NCBI GenBank assembly: GCA_000507305.1
Contig: DF241558.1
Coordinates: forward strand, 1 to 64,000
Length of the DNA: 64,000 nucleotides
Direction of reading: 5' to 3'
DNA from: Breviolum minutum Mf 1.05b.01
Lineage: Eukaryota; Sar; Dinophyceae; Suessiales; Symbiodiniaceae
In this document: positions 37,001 to 42,589 of the stretch, one piece after another
How the letters are laid out: the number at the start of each line of letters is the position of its first letter
How positions within the stretch are numbered: the first letter of the stretch is position 1
Position numbers and translations under genes: made by a program
Notes under the pieces: generated by a model
Seen by the model: only the letters and a program-made list of their open reading frames with translations
Told to the model about the DNA's origin: nothing
Databases searched by the model: none

Positions 37001-37037
37001 TTCTTGGAGGAAGGGAAACTTATTTTGTGCAGCCAAT
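996..37037 (-). CDS. tufA: elongation factor Tu, organellar (probably mitochondrial type), 25 exons
   Basis: EF-Tu carries aminoacyl-tRNA to the ribosome using GTP. Exons, 5' to 3' on the minus strand: 36894-36951 (open to about 37037), 36301-36332, 35918-35971, 35182-35200, 34834-34902, 34555-34595, 33698-33734, 33362-33422, 14557-14587, 14147-14191, 7419-7462, 6979-7053, 6855-6896, 6465-6501, 6278-6373, 5794-5870, 5528-5579, 5143-5171, 4759-4786, 4340-4399, 3960-4010, 2846-2882, 2434-2470, 1399-1436, 996-1060. All phases agree and the sum is 405 codons, close to bacterial EF-Tu. Present in order: P-loop GHVDHGKT, switch RGITIN, DCPGH, NKMD, SAL, then domains 2 and 3 ([31 protein letters not shown]). 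The transit peptide and start codon upstream of 37037 are not located. The mitochondrial rather than plastid assignment is inferred from sequence resemblance only. No catalytic motif is missing. Confidence 0.95.
1061..2433 (-). other. EF-Tu introns 23-24, no other gene seen
   Basis: Contains the 1399-1436 exon. The overlapping open frame at 1096-1563 is a shadow of that exon in another frame. I see nothing else. Confidence 0.6.
1399..1436 (-). CDS. tufA: EF-Tu exon [12 protein letters not shown]
   Basis: The conserved RFAxREGGxTV block near the C-terminus. The acceptor is ccccag|GCT and the donor TTG|GTCCGG. Confidence 0.92.
2434..2470 (-). CDS. tufA: EF-Tu exon [11 protein letters not shown]
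   Basis: The distance from MPGD to the Pro equals that of bacterial EF-Tu only if this start is used. The acceptor is accaag|GTC and the donor AAGG|GTCCCG. Confidence 0.85.
2600..2690. repeat. 22-bp direct repeat
   Basis: acaaaaatggcatggttctt occurs twice, about 57 bp apart, within an EF-Tu intron. Confidence 0.7.
2846..2882 (-). CDS. tufA: EF-Tu exon [12 protein letters not shown]
   Basis: Carries the conserved MPGD turn of domain 3. The acceptor is ctgag|GTT and the donor ATCA|GTTCCA. Confidence 0.92.
2975..3130. repeat. trinucleotide repeat tract (TGC/TTG/GTT)
   Basis: Runs of tgc, ttg and gtt inside the EF-Tu intron 2883-3959. On the minus strand they would read as polyglutamine (CAA/CAG), but the flanking EF-Tu exons show this is intron, so the poly-Q frame is not a gene. 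Confidence 0.85.
3960..4010 (-). CDS. tufA: EF-Tu exon [17 protein letters not shown]
   Basis: 17 codons. The acceptor is ccacag|GCC and the donor AGT|GTTTGG. Confidence 0.92.
4340..4399 (-). CDS. tufA: EF-Tu exon: domain 3, EEGGR block
   Basis: 20 codons, [20 protein letters not shown]. The acceptor is tttcag|GTC and the donor CAG|GCGAAG (GC). Confidence 0.94.
4759..4786 (-). CDS. tufA: EF-Tu exon YSKFDADIY
   Basis: 28 nt, start of domain 3 (KFxAxVY block). The acceptor is ttaag|GTA and the donor TAT|GCCTGG (GC). Confidence 0.87.
5143..5171 (-). CDS. tufA: EF-Tu exon VLCASGTVK
   Basis: 29 nt, equivalent to the MVLAKPGSI segment. The usual Lys-Pro is replaced here. The acceptor is tgcag|GTG and the donor AGAC|GTGAGG. 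Confidence 0.85.
5528..5579 (-). CDS. tufA: EF-Tu exon [17 protein letters not shown]
   Basis: Corresponds to the GxLLRGIxxxxIxRG block of EF-Tu. The acceptor is ccgag|GTG and the donor CAG|GCAGAG (GC). Confidence 0.9.
5794..5870 (-). CDS. tufA: EF-Tu exon: domain 2, GIEMFHK block
   Basis: Encodes [20 protein letters not shown] after a short EKPMK segment. The acceptor is cgccag|GAA and the donor ACCA|GCCGCT (GC). Confidence 0.93.
6278..6373 (-). CDS. tufA: EF-Tu exon: domain 2 core
   Basis: The longest EF-Tu exon (32 codons): [18 protein letters not shown], then [14 protein letters not shown]. The acceptor is gatgag|GTC and the donor AAG|GAGATG (GA class). Confidence 0.93.
6465..6501 (-). 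CDS. tufA: EF-Tu exon: linker to domain 2
   Basis: Encodes [12 protein letters not shown]. The acceptor is cttcag|GGA and the donor AAGT|GTCAGA. Confidence 0.9.
6855..6896 (-). CDS. tufA: EF-Tu exon [13 protein letters not shown]
   Basis: 42 nt. The acceptor is gtcag|GTT and the donor AGAG|GTGTGG. Confidence 0.92.
6979..7053 (-). CDS. tufA: EF-Tu exon: G5 (SAL) motif
   Basis: Encodes [19 protein letters not shown] then VPAIK. The acceptor is ccgag|GCC and the donor AGCA|GCTTCT (GC). Confidence 0.93.
7419..7462 (-). CDS. tufA: EF-Tu exon [14 protein letters not shown]
   Basis: 44 nt. The acceptor is gacag|GTG and the donor ATAC|GTCCGG. Confidence 0.92.
7739..8059 (-). CDS. possible exon, unrecognised
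   Basis: A minus-strand frame contains [20 protein letters not shown] and a following hydrophilic stretch that read like protein. Exact splice borders are not visible and no AG|G acceptor is clear. It may belong to another gene nested in the EF-Tu intron. Confidence 0.3.
   Translation of the reverse strand: MHLFDPFSAGPHLALLYRSSNSANFARSCSLKIGAWELVAETPNQRYRDLGVDQLRRPNDPTCRSAKQWNADVDAKMVVGVGNFAWSLTRKAFYYSNHLTASCRSG
9783..12191 (-). CDS. unrecognised gene nested in an EF-Tu intron (3' four exons)
   Basis: Four minus-strand exons join in phase and end in a TGA at 9783. 12080-12191 has acceptor acaag|GCT and donor GATC|GTAAGC ([20 protein letters not shown]...). 11811-11887 has acceptor gccag|GC and donor GAT|GTCTTT ([19 protein letters not shown]...). 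10922-11005 has acceptor gcgag|GTA and donor ATA|GTGAAC ([20 protein letters not shown]...). 9783-9911 has acceptor ttcag|CAG and ends at the stop ([20 protein letters not shown]...). Three of four acceptors follow the AG|G rule. I do not recognise the family and the 5' end is not found. The whole set lies inside the EF-Tu intron 7463-14146, same strand. Confidence 0.6.
13470..13557 (-). CDS. possible exon, unrecognised
   Basis: After the AG|G acceptor ccaag|GCACGC at 13557, one frame reads [20 protein letters not shown] and stays open to about 13424. The donor is not fixed. It could be an upstream exon of the nested gene at 9783-12191. Confidence 0.35.
14147..14191 (-). CDS. tufA: EF-Tu exon: Asp of NKMD and the following helix
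   Basis: 15 codons, [15 protein letters not shown]. The acceptor is accag|GAC and the donor GAG|GCCGAA (GC). It is followed by the 6.7-kb intron. Confidence 0.92.
14557..14587 (-). CDS. tufA: EF-Tu exon: first part of the G4 (NKxD) motif
   Basis: 31 nt encoding [10 protein letters not shown] after the 18.8-kb intron. The acceptor is gctgag|GCC and the donor ATG|GTCACC. The Asp of NKMD is the first codon of the next exon. Confidence 0.92.
14870..15005 (-). CDS. exon candidate, unrecognised
   Basis: Acceptor tttcag|GCC and donor GTAG|GTGTGG enclose an open 45-codon frame ([20 protein letters not shown]...). It lies inside the large EF-Tu intron, close to the EF-Tu exon at 14557. No family recognised. 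Confidence 0.45.
16994..17041 (-). CDS. possible terminal exon of the U-box gene
   Basis: Acceptor ctccaag|GAG in the phase left by the previous exon gives [15 protein letters not shown] and a TGA. A different phase of the same exon is longer ([20 protein letters not shown]) with a GTGAGT donor, so the choice is uncertain. Confidence 0.35.
   Translation of the reverse strand, partial: ERQKSRVYSCGCQRI
16994..28284 (-). CDS. ubiquitin-like-domain and U-box protein (probable E3 ligase), nested in EF-Tu
   Basis: A run of minus-strand exons, 5' to 3': 28142-28284, 27685-27881, 27188-27264, 26748-26822, 26266-26373, 24865-24967, 24572-24608, 24269-24347, 23633-23779, 22551-22687, 20887-20960, 20472-20676, 18213-18319, 17737-17831, 16994-17041. 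Adjacent pairs that I checked join in phase (28142/27685, 27188/26748, 24865/24572/24269, 18213/17737/16994). Visible domains are at least two ubiquitin-like folds and a C-terminal U-box, which in known proteins recruits E2 enzymes. That all exons form one transcript is inferred. Some exons are missing, since the phases of 26748 and 26266 do not meet. The true start is not found. Confidence 0.5.
17737..17831 (-). CDS. U-box domain, second exon
   Basis: Acceptor cccaag|GTC joins in phase to the previous exon and gives [20 protein letters not shown] then [11 protein letters not shown], the DPxxxxxL...LxPNxxLRxxI end of the U-box. A GC donor (CTG|GCGACC) is assumed. Confidence 0.85.
18213..18319 (-). 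CDS. U-box domain, first exon
   Basis: Acceptor ctcacag|GCA and donor CACT|GTCCCT. The frame reads [20 protein letters not shown] then [15 protein letters not shown], matching the start of the U-box consensus (FxCPIxxxxMxDPVxxxxGxTYxRxxIxxxx). U-box proteins act as E2-recruiting ubiquitin ligases or co-factors. Confidence 0.88.
20472..20676 (-). CDS. exon candidate, weakly dynein-light-chain-like
   Basis: Acceptor ctccaag|GAA. Open frame includes [20 protein letters not shown] and [20 protein letters not shown]. The xYxPxWxxxxG pattern faintly recalls LC8 dynein light chains. Possible donors GAG|GTGGCA and CGC|GTTTGT would shorten it. Confidence 0.35.
20887..20960 (-). CDS. exon candidate in the nested gene
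   Basis: Acceptor caccag|GGC and donor CAA|GTGACA. 24 codons, [20 protein letters not shown]. Another frame is also open, so the frame is moderately uncertain. Confidence 0.4.
21970..22040. repeat. CAG/CAA-type trinucleotide tract
   Basis: Mixed ttg/ctg/ctt triplets (gttgttgctgctgctgttg). Minus-strand poly-Q is possible but there is no splice support. Confidence 0.6.
22551..22687 (-). CDS. exon, probable fourth ubiquitin-like segment
   Basis: Acceptor cacag|GCC. The frame gives [20 protein letters not shown], the strand and TV-x-VRxRL helix typical of a ubiquitin-like start, then [20 protein letters not shown]. It ends either by splicing at TTT|GTGTGA or at the in-frame TGA (22545). Confidence 0.55.
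23633..23779 (-). CDS. exon, probable third ubiquitin-like segment
   Basis: Acceptor cctgag|GTT and donor CAG|GTGTTG. 49 codons, phase 0 at both ends, include [20 protein letters not shown] and [20 protein letters not shown]. The xKLSLF-(G)-xxL--ADLSxxxIxDG pattern resembles the second half of a ubiquitin-like fold. Confidence 0.6.
24269..24967 (-). CDS. ubiquitin-like domain 2 (three exons)
   Basis: Exons 24865-24967, 24572-24608 and 24269-24347 join in phase: [20 protein letters not shown], then [13 protein letters not shown], then [20 protein letters not shown]. Together they show the complete order of a ubiquitin-like fold (strand, TV-x-L helix, xRLL strand, D-xx-TL-xx-LGxxDGSTL). The middle exon uses a GA donor (GCA|GATGCT). 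Acceptors are aag|GTC, cag|GCT and gag|GAT. Confidence 0.7.
26266..26373 (-). CDS. exon of the nested gene, helical segment
   Basis: Acceptor tcaaag|GAG and donor TCAG|GTCCCT. 36 codons include [20 protein letters not shown] and [14 protein letters not shown]. The phase does not fit directly after 26748-26822, so at least one small exon is missing between them. Confidence 0.5.
26748..27264 (-). CDS. ubiquitin-like domain 1 (exons 27188-27264 and 26748-26822)
   Basis: The first exon (acceptor accag|GCC, donor GTGT|GTGTGG) gives [20 protein letters not shown] and TLHDV. The second (acceptor ccgag|GTA, donor TTAG|GTTGCA) gives [20 protein letters not shown] and VLLL. Strand pair, TVxxLK helix and PxxQ-L pattern match the first two thirds of a ubiquitin-like fold. 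The exon carrying the end of this domain is not identified. Confidence 0.6.
27685..27881 (-). CDS. exon of the nested UBL/U-box gene
   Basis: Acceptor cttcag|GTT and donor GAG|GTGAAA. 65 codons include [20 protein letters not shown] and [18 protein letters not shown]. Unrecognised domain. Confidence 0.6.
28142..28284 (-). CDS. exon of the nested UBL/U-box gene (first seen)
   Basis: Acceptor ccaaag|GTG and donor CCAG|GTGTGG. 47 open codons include [20 protein letters not shown] and [16 protein letters not shown]. It joins in phase to 27685-27881. Confidence 0.6.
28483..28875. repeat. tandem repeat based on CACTCTATGTGTGAC
   Basis: About 25 imperfect copies of a 13-18 bp unit (gtgaccactctatgtgagca variants). 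The n at 28682 suggests an assembly difficulty. Confidence 0.95.
28876..29330. repeat. degenerate tandem repeat, about 55-70 bp units
   Basis: Seven or so copies share gaaaagtacgaaaattacca with variants such as tacgagaattac. The 202-codon plus frame at 28906-29514 is made of these repeats and is not a credible gene. Confidence 0.85.
29547..29670 (-). CDS. GC-rich exon candidate, unrecognised
   Basis: The minus frame [20 protein letters not shown] then [18 protein letters not shown] is open, with a possible donor GAA|GTGTGT. The acceptor (gaaag|CCC) is not AG|G. It may be an upstream exon of the nested UBL/U-box gene. Confidence 0.4.
30340..30421. repeat. short direct repeats of ACATAAGAT
   Basis: acataagat occurs four times within 80 bp. 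Confidence 0.8.
31030..31600. repeat. minisatellite, about 95-bp units
   Basis: Six units start with gcacgccgctgtggcgaaaa and continue gcacattcggaagtgaaaatg. Two alternating subtypes (tgtacaaaacaccgcattcc and tgctaaaaaactgac) give a higher-order period of about 190 bp. Open frames on both strands are by-products. Confidence 0.95.
31600..31995. repeat. (AGTC)n microsatellite
   Basis: About 390 bp of imperfect agtc/agtt tetranucleotides, with an n at 31855. Confidence 0.97.
33362..33422 (-). CDS. tufA: EF-Tu exon [19 protein letters not shown]
   Basis: 61 nt. The acceptor is gtgag|GCT and the donor GTGT|GTTTGG. It is followed by the 18.8-kb intron. Confidence 0.92.
33698..33734 (-). CDS. tufA: EF-Tu exon [12 protein letters not shown]
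   Basis: 37 nt. The acceptor is ccaag|GCT. The donor TCAG|GACTTT is a GA donor, a non-canonical class known in dinoflagellates. Confidence 0.9.
34085..34200. repeat. (GTA)n/(GCA)n tract in an EF-Tu intron
   Basis: Runs of gtagtagtagtag and agcagcagcag near the 3' side of the intron 33735-34554. Confidence 0.8.
34555..34595 (-). CDS. tufA: EF-Tu exon: G3 motif (PGH)
   Basis: Completes DCPGH and continues [10 protein letters not shown]. The acceptor is ctgtag|GTC and the donor GGA|GTTTCT. Confidence 0.92.
34834..34902 (-). CDS. tufA: EF-Tu exon: switch I
   Basis: Encodes [20 protein letters not shown] followed by VD and the first base of Cys. The acceptor is tttcag|GCG and the donor GATT|GTCCCG. 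Confidence 0.9.
35182..35200 (-). CDS. tufA: EF-Tu microexon of 19 nt
   Basis: Encodes APEEKK and the first base of the Arg codon of the RGITIN switch. The acceptor is accacag|GCA and the donor AAGC|GTTGGG. Without it the conserved APEEK(x)RGITIN block would be incomplete. Confidence 0.85.
35918..35971 (-). CDS. tufA: EF-Tu exon: region after helix 1
   Basis: 18 codons, [18 protein letters not shown], in phase at both ends. The acceptor is atag|GTC and the donor AAG|GCGAAA (GC). Confidence 0.9.
36301..36332 (-). CDS. tufA: EF-Tu exon: P-loop lysine and helix 1
   Basis: A 32-nt exon encoding [10 protein letters not shown]. The acceptor is gag|GC, completing the Gly codon begun in the previous exon. 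The donor AAG|GCGCGC is a GC donor. Confidence 0.9.
36894..36951 (-). CDS. tufA: EF-Tu exon: N-terminus of GTPase domain
   Basis: Encodes [15 protein letters not shown], the strand and first half of the P-loop. The donor is CACG|GTCACT. The upstream boundary is uncertain: an AG|G acceptor lies at 36951, but the frame stays open to about 37037 (next acceptor candidate aacag|ATTGG). Confidence 0.85.
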
Positions 37038-38251
37038 CTGTTGGAAAGTTTTGCCGGGATCACGCCCACAGCAAAACTTCGCACGCCTTGCAAGGAGTTC
37101 ATGTCTTGGGAGTCAAACATATAAAACGATGACGAACAATGGAGGACAATCCCGATTCCAAGGAAGCACTAAACAAAGTCCACACAATAGAATCAACACT
37201 TTGATTTAGAAAAGCATTGTTGGCTACACTCTGAGAAAATACTATGAACAAATGCAAAACCATCATTGATTTGGCTGAGTATTGCTCAACTTGAGGTTTT
37301 GGACCATGCTTTTTGTTGCTAAATGTTACATAATGTTACCAGTTCTATCAGTTCTATCAGCCAGATGCCAGTCCAATCTTTTGGATATGAAGCTCTAGGT
37401 CCATCAAATGTCCTTTTCTTCGGATGCTTGAGTCATGAAAAGCTCCTCTGATAAACTTCTGCCTCTGGGGCGGAATAGCCCTCGAGTGAGTGAAAGAGCC
37501 TCGTGGTGCTGATCGAAGGTTGATTGAAACATGGATCATGGACATTTCTGGATACTTAAAGGAAGTTCTCAGAGAAGACTGAATGGAATGGAACATAATT
37601 AGAGGATTACTGATCGATTATTGCGTTCAATTTCACGAAGTTCAGTTTTCAATTTCATGGTTTCAAAACACAGTCTGTACTGCGCATGTTGCATCCTTTT
37701 ACCTTCTTTTGCATCTTCCACGTGAACCACGGGCAGTTGGAATTCTTAACCACTGGGGCAATGACCATGACGACTTCCACTGAAAATTGGGAGCCTCGGC
37801 GCGTCGTTTTGTTGCAACTGGAAGTGCGGAGGGGATAGATTTACCTGATATCTTCATGGGTGACTTCTGGTGAGCTAGCAGCCCTCCACATCAGGAAACA
37901 TGACCAGGGATTTTAATACCATCCTGATCCAACACTAAGTGAGCCACTAAGACCAAGAATATAAAATTACAAAATAGATTAAAATCATATCACACACAAT
38001 AACTTCATTATCTTCATTGTCTTCATTTAAACAACTCCACAGAGTTACACGGTTTGAAAAACTCCAGCTCGATCCACTGGGCTCCCCAAGCGTGCGGGAA
38101 AGGAAGGGCAAACTTAAGGGGCGGGAGGGCTGTCCGTTGGGTGCCCTGAACCGCAGTGAATCCGTGGCTTTGGGATGGGTTTGTTGGTTGGGGGGGTTGC
38201 TTTGGGCCAAACACGGCGACAAGCTGAAAGTCACAAGTGCTCTAAAATGAA
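37038..38251. other. region upstream of EF-Tu, no firm gene
   Basis: The EF-Tu start and transit peptide should lie here or further upstream. A basic Ser/Arg-rich minus frame at 37357-37596 (RSAPRGSFTHSRAIPPQRQK) resembles an organelle-targeting sequence, but I cannot connect it in phase to 36894-37037. Confidence 0.4.
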
Positions 38252-38527
38252 TCATGAAAGAATCTCTATACGTTCAAATCCCACAAGTCCATCCTCAAAC
38301 TCCTTGTAGTCACCCAGCAGTAGCTTGGGTGCCGGATTTACGTTTCGACACAGTTCTGGTGGGAATTGCCTGTAGACTGTAGACCGCCATGACTTCCGCT
38401 CCAAATCAATCCCACCGTTTTGGCGCGAAAAACATGGTACCAAGTGTGAGCACCCCCCTCGTAGAGATTCAACCATTCGTGGCCACTGGCAGCAAAGGTT
38501 ATGGACAAACTGCCAGCACTTGACCCA
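38252..38527 (-). CDS. exon candidate, unrecognised
   Basis: After tcttttgcag|TGG two frames are open: WVKCWQFVHNLCCQWPRMVE..., which runs the whole length to LLLGDYKEFEDGLVGFER, and GSLSITFAASGHEWLNLYEG..., which stops at about 38340. The longer is preferred. The region is GC-rich and protein-like, but the frame choice is open. Confidence 0.4.
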   Translation of the reverse strand, partial: WVKCWQFVHNLCCQWPRMVESLRGGCSHLVPCFSRQNGGIDLERKSWRSTVYRQFPPELCRNVNPAPKLLLGDYKEFEDGLVGFERIEILS

Positions 38528-39004
38528 CTGCAAAAGACCGATGTAGCCAAGGCGCATTCCCCCCGCTGGGTTCATCATTTGTGTGCTAAACGCCAAACAT
38601 TCTAAAAAAGCTCCAGAGCCTTGTAGAATTTCTATAAAGCCATAATACTTGAATATACTTGATGTCTATCTTTGTTGGGAAAGGTTCGAATGTGTTCATC
38701 CACATCAGCCACTGTCACTCAGCTCTCTACGATCTATGTGGCTGGGTAATCTGCTTCAAAATTGAAACCGCATTGACTGATATAGGATTCTGCTAGCCTT
38801 AAGCATCCTAAATCACCATCTATCTAAGGGGGTTTGGTCCAGCGTTTAGGTCGCTAGAACTTGTCCAAATGTACGTAGATAGCTGTGGGGAGGCCCAAAA
38901 GTGACATCGGTTTCAGCCATGCATCGATTCCGCCACATGTCCCTCAGGGATGCAGCAGTGAAACAAAGGTAGGTCGTCACATGACGAGTCGCTCTCCAGC
39001 GTAG

Positions 39005-39213
39005 TCAAAGGTGTAGTTGAACCTCAAGGAAAACACTATGAAAACTACGGCTGAAAGTCTCACGTTCTGAGGGAGTTAGGGTAGGGATCAACAATGCGTC
39101 ACTGCAGAGCAAGGACGGATTCTCTACCGCACCAGCACCAACAGTACACTGAGGGAAATCAAACAAGTCCACGTCATGCTCGAAAACGCAAAGCACTGCA
39201 CCAGTAACATCTC
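39005..39213 (-). CDS. exon candidate, possibly terminal, unrecognised
   Basis: Acceptor aaaaag|GAG (AG|G). The frame includes DVTGAVLCVFEHDVDLFDFP and NPSLLCSDALLIPTLTPSER and stops at 39005. An internal donor (GAAC|GTGAGA) could end the exon earlier. Confidence 0.45.
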
Positions 39214-39359
39214 CTTTTTTAGGAGATCATCTCTTGCATCCCACATTGTGACGAAATCAGCATCATGAAAAGCAAAGAGAATTGTCGCTTGCGCCACACC
39301 CGCGAGGAAGCACAAACATGTCATCCTGATGAAACATCACCCTCATCATCACCATCGGC

Positions 39360-39480
39360 AGTGCAGTCCTTCTCCTCTTACATGATCATCATCATCAGTA
39401 TAAGTACTGTGATCATTCCCATAGTCCTGATCATTGTGATCACAATCGTCAGCATCGTTATCATTATCATTTATCATCAT
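39360..39480. repeat. ATC/CAT-rich low-complexity tract
   Basis: Runs of atcatcatcatc and related triplets. Confidence 0.7.
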
Positions 39481-39667
39481 ACTTCGGATCCCGCCCCCCA
39501 TGGTCCACAGCCCAAAAATTCAGAAAAACAAACTCAAAGATTTCAAAATCTAAACTTGAGGTTTCTTCAGGGCTGCGGTTGAGCCACCCATTTCAACATT
39601 ATCAACATAGAAATCTTTCCGGAATCAGGGTGAACATGGATCATTCTTGCAAGCACCACCTAAAAGT

Positions 39668-39815
39668 CTATAAGGTGATGGCTTCCTTCTTGGAACTGTC
39701 ATCAAATCCTGGTCCATCAAAGCTGCATCTGCCAAGGTACTTGGGTCGTCCCAAGATGGGTGGGCTCGGACTATGGATGTCCATCGAGCCCTCGGACAAC
39801 AGTGGTCCACTCATG
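39668..39815 (-). CDS. exon candidate, unrecognised
   Basis: After cctggcag|C the minus frame begins with ATG: MSGPLLSEGSMDIHSPSPPI then GRPKYLGRCSFDGPGFDDSS, ending at TAG or at a donor ACA|GTTCCA. The region is GC-rich. Confidence 0.4.
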
Positions 39816-40056
39816 CTGCCAGGGCGATTGGAAAACTATGGATCTGTCAGTCAACGCTTGATGATGTTGATCAGTGGCCTCCATATTGGTGGTTGGAATA
39901 TCCTTTAGAATGCTAAACTACACAGACCATAGAATCAAAGAAACAAACTTGAGTTTGTCGTGGAGTCAATTTCCTTCCTACACTACTTTTTGGGGCAAAC
40001 TCATGATCCATCATTTAAAATATGGTTTGTGCTTTAAAACAGAAGCATTGACATAC

Positions 40057-40104
40057 CTTGACATCTGTTCCTGTGGCGATTTCTGGGGCCCACCGGGGGC
40101 CAAC
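40057..40104 (-). CDS. short exon, unrecognised
   Basis: Acceptor ccctggag|GTT and a textbook donor AAG|GTATGT enclose 16 in-phase codons, VGPRWAPEIATGTDVK. A GC-rich stretch at 40190-40270 with a GTGAGT donor is probably another exon of the same gene, but its frame is unclear. Confidence 0.45.
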
Positions 40105-41248
40105 CTCCAGGGAACAATACCATCTGACCAGGGCATACAACTACTCTTTTGGAAGTACGTCTCTTCCTTCCCGTTTTGCTTGGTCTACTCACCATGCCTT
40201 CTGGACACCCATGGCTCCCGACATGGCCACGAGGCAAGCGTGGGTTGGGCCTCGGCAAAAAGCAGCGACATGACTTTGGTCCGTTTCGCATCATGACACA
40301 ACAGAAACCGAAGGATTTCTATACAATAAAGCTGCTGGAACACTTGAACTTGAACCCTTTCTTGTAGCAAACCTTGGGTTCTGGATCAACTGCCCTACTG
40401 TATGATTGCAAACACTCTGGGCTGAACAGGTTTTAAATGGCCAAGAATCAATCCACAAATCCAGAAATAGTAGGCTTGACGGCTTGACGCTTCCCAACAA
40501 CAATTGGATTTTGTGGATTTTCCGGAATTTCGGGTTGACATCAACCTGTACCGGATATTACATTATAACATTATTCTATACATTTTTCCCATATTTCCCA
40601 TCAAGCAATGTCATTTTCCCCGTGCGATGACTTGAGTTGTCCAACAAGACAATGACGCTGCGACCATCCATGGTTTGGCGAAGCCTAGGAACTCTTCGAC
40701 AAAACCTTCAACTCCATGAGGTGGACATCAACCCTAAATGTTCCGATGAAACGGTACGGTGCAGTTTTGTGGCAGTTGCCTAATATATGTTTACCAACAT
40801 TTTGATAGTTGATGTTGGCAAGTATTCCATAGCTAGAGGATGTGGGCAAGCATAGAGAGAAGAGAGATGATACATGATGATACTATCTTCTTGAATTGCG
40901 GACTGTCTATCTCTGTATCAGGCAAGTTGATTATTTTTTCTGTCTTTCTCCGGATTTCTATTTTCACAAGCACTTTCATCAAACACTTCAGGAGTCAAGA
41001 TGCGGCCTTACACCCAAAAACGGCTTCGTGATACAACACTAGCCCAGCATGGATCGCAAAAGTGACATGGAAATCGCTGGCTCATGAAGTTCCTTCAGCA
41101 TCTGCAGCGATTTGCGAGGGACAAAATCTACAAAAGGTACTGTCTGTCATCAAAAACAAATCACAATATATTTTCCTGATGTAAATTTTTGCATACAGCA
41201 GGTAAATCAACACCATCACACAATCAGCATCTTCAGTAGCCAACCGAC

Positions 41249-41439
41249 CTTTTGCACGTTGAGTTCCCCAACTCCGCTTTTGGAAACTTCACCGCCGTCA
41301 TGGTCGCTTGGGGCAGACCGGCCGCCGGTAGCTGGACTGGTCGCTTAGGGCCGCGGTCCGCGTCGACTTCGGTCGTCTTGGATGGCTTCCGCATGAGTTC
41401 GGCGTATCTCTTCGACATGTAACGCCGGGCCATGGGATC
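41249..41439 (-). CDS. exon, unrecognised basic protein
   Basis: Acceptor ggggcag|GAT and donor AAAG|GTCGGT enclose 63 codons: DPMARRYMSKRYAELMRKPS then KTTEVDADRGPKRPVQLPAA and more. It is a GC-rich island compared with its flanks. No family recognised. Confidence 0.6.
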
Positions 41440-41981
41440 CTGCCCCAAAAAGGACATGACCACAAAAAACCGACAGGAATTACAAGAGATGGAGATCATG
41501 ATAGATATATGCAATACTATTAATGGTTGACATGTACGTTATACGAAGTAATTAATCATGAAGTATATCCGGGCTTGACCAAAGGTGTAATGCCACATGT
41601 ATATCCTCTGAAAACATCAGAAATCACTACTCAAACCTGCCGGAAAGGATGCCACAGTGACGTAAAACACATCCATTTTCCACGTTTCCACCACTTTGTA
41701 TCATACAAATTGTATTCGCAATGTTTCGCCGTCCTCCTTCAGCACCTGCAGATTCGATTCTGAAAAGCTATGACCGATCCGGCCCAATTGCTGCGCCCTG
41801 GATGGAGGGTGCGAAACCATGTCAGTAGCACGGACATTGAACATGGAAACGCGTTGAAATTAATGACACAAACATCAAGCAATATTGCGTGCGGAAGATG
41901 AAAAGCTATGCAATGTGGAAATACAACGAATGACCTACTGACCTAGTGATGGAACCAAAACTCTAAGTATAGCAAAACGCC

Positions 41982-42290
41982 TTGCAAAGAAAAGGTGAAT
42001 CAAACAAAGCTTTCATTGAGTGTCTTTCCTTTTTCAATTCCTTGGCTCCTTCCACTTCGTACATCTTCGTACAATATGCTTCTTGCCTTTCTGGCATTGG
42101 CATCTTTAGGGTTATACAGTTATACAGCGCTATGTTCGACACAAGAAATACAGCCTTGTGGAGCGAGCTCATCAAATCTAAGGCTTGGACACTCGGCGTG
42201 AATGGTCGGGCCCCACACATTGTGCCTACCGACGTGGAAAGCTGGAAATATGACGTGGTACACTTGGTACACCCCAGAATGCAATAAATG
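41982..42290 (+). other. stretch open on both strands, coding status unclear
   Basis: The plus frame gives ELIKSKAWTLGVNGRAPHIV and stops at about 42287. The minus frame over the same bases is also open for 138 codons. Neither shows clear splice sites, so I do not choose. Confidence 0.2.
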
Positions 42291-42589
42291 GAACATGATG
42301 GAACCCAAAAGTTGGAGGTTTGGAAAATGATGTTCCGTTTCATTTCCATGGTGATTTTGAGGTTCCATGTTTGCCACACATCAACTCAACTGAATGACAC
42401 CCAAGTCAACGGTTAACAGTTACTACATGTTAATAGATCTTATCCCAAAATCATGGTTGAGTGGAAAATGACGTAACCTGGCAAAGGAGATGCCATAGTC
42501 TTGGTTTGGGACCATTTTCCAGGGCAAGGTGAGCAGACTGTGGGGTCAATCGTTTCAAAATACATCCATTACCCATGCAAGACATGAGA

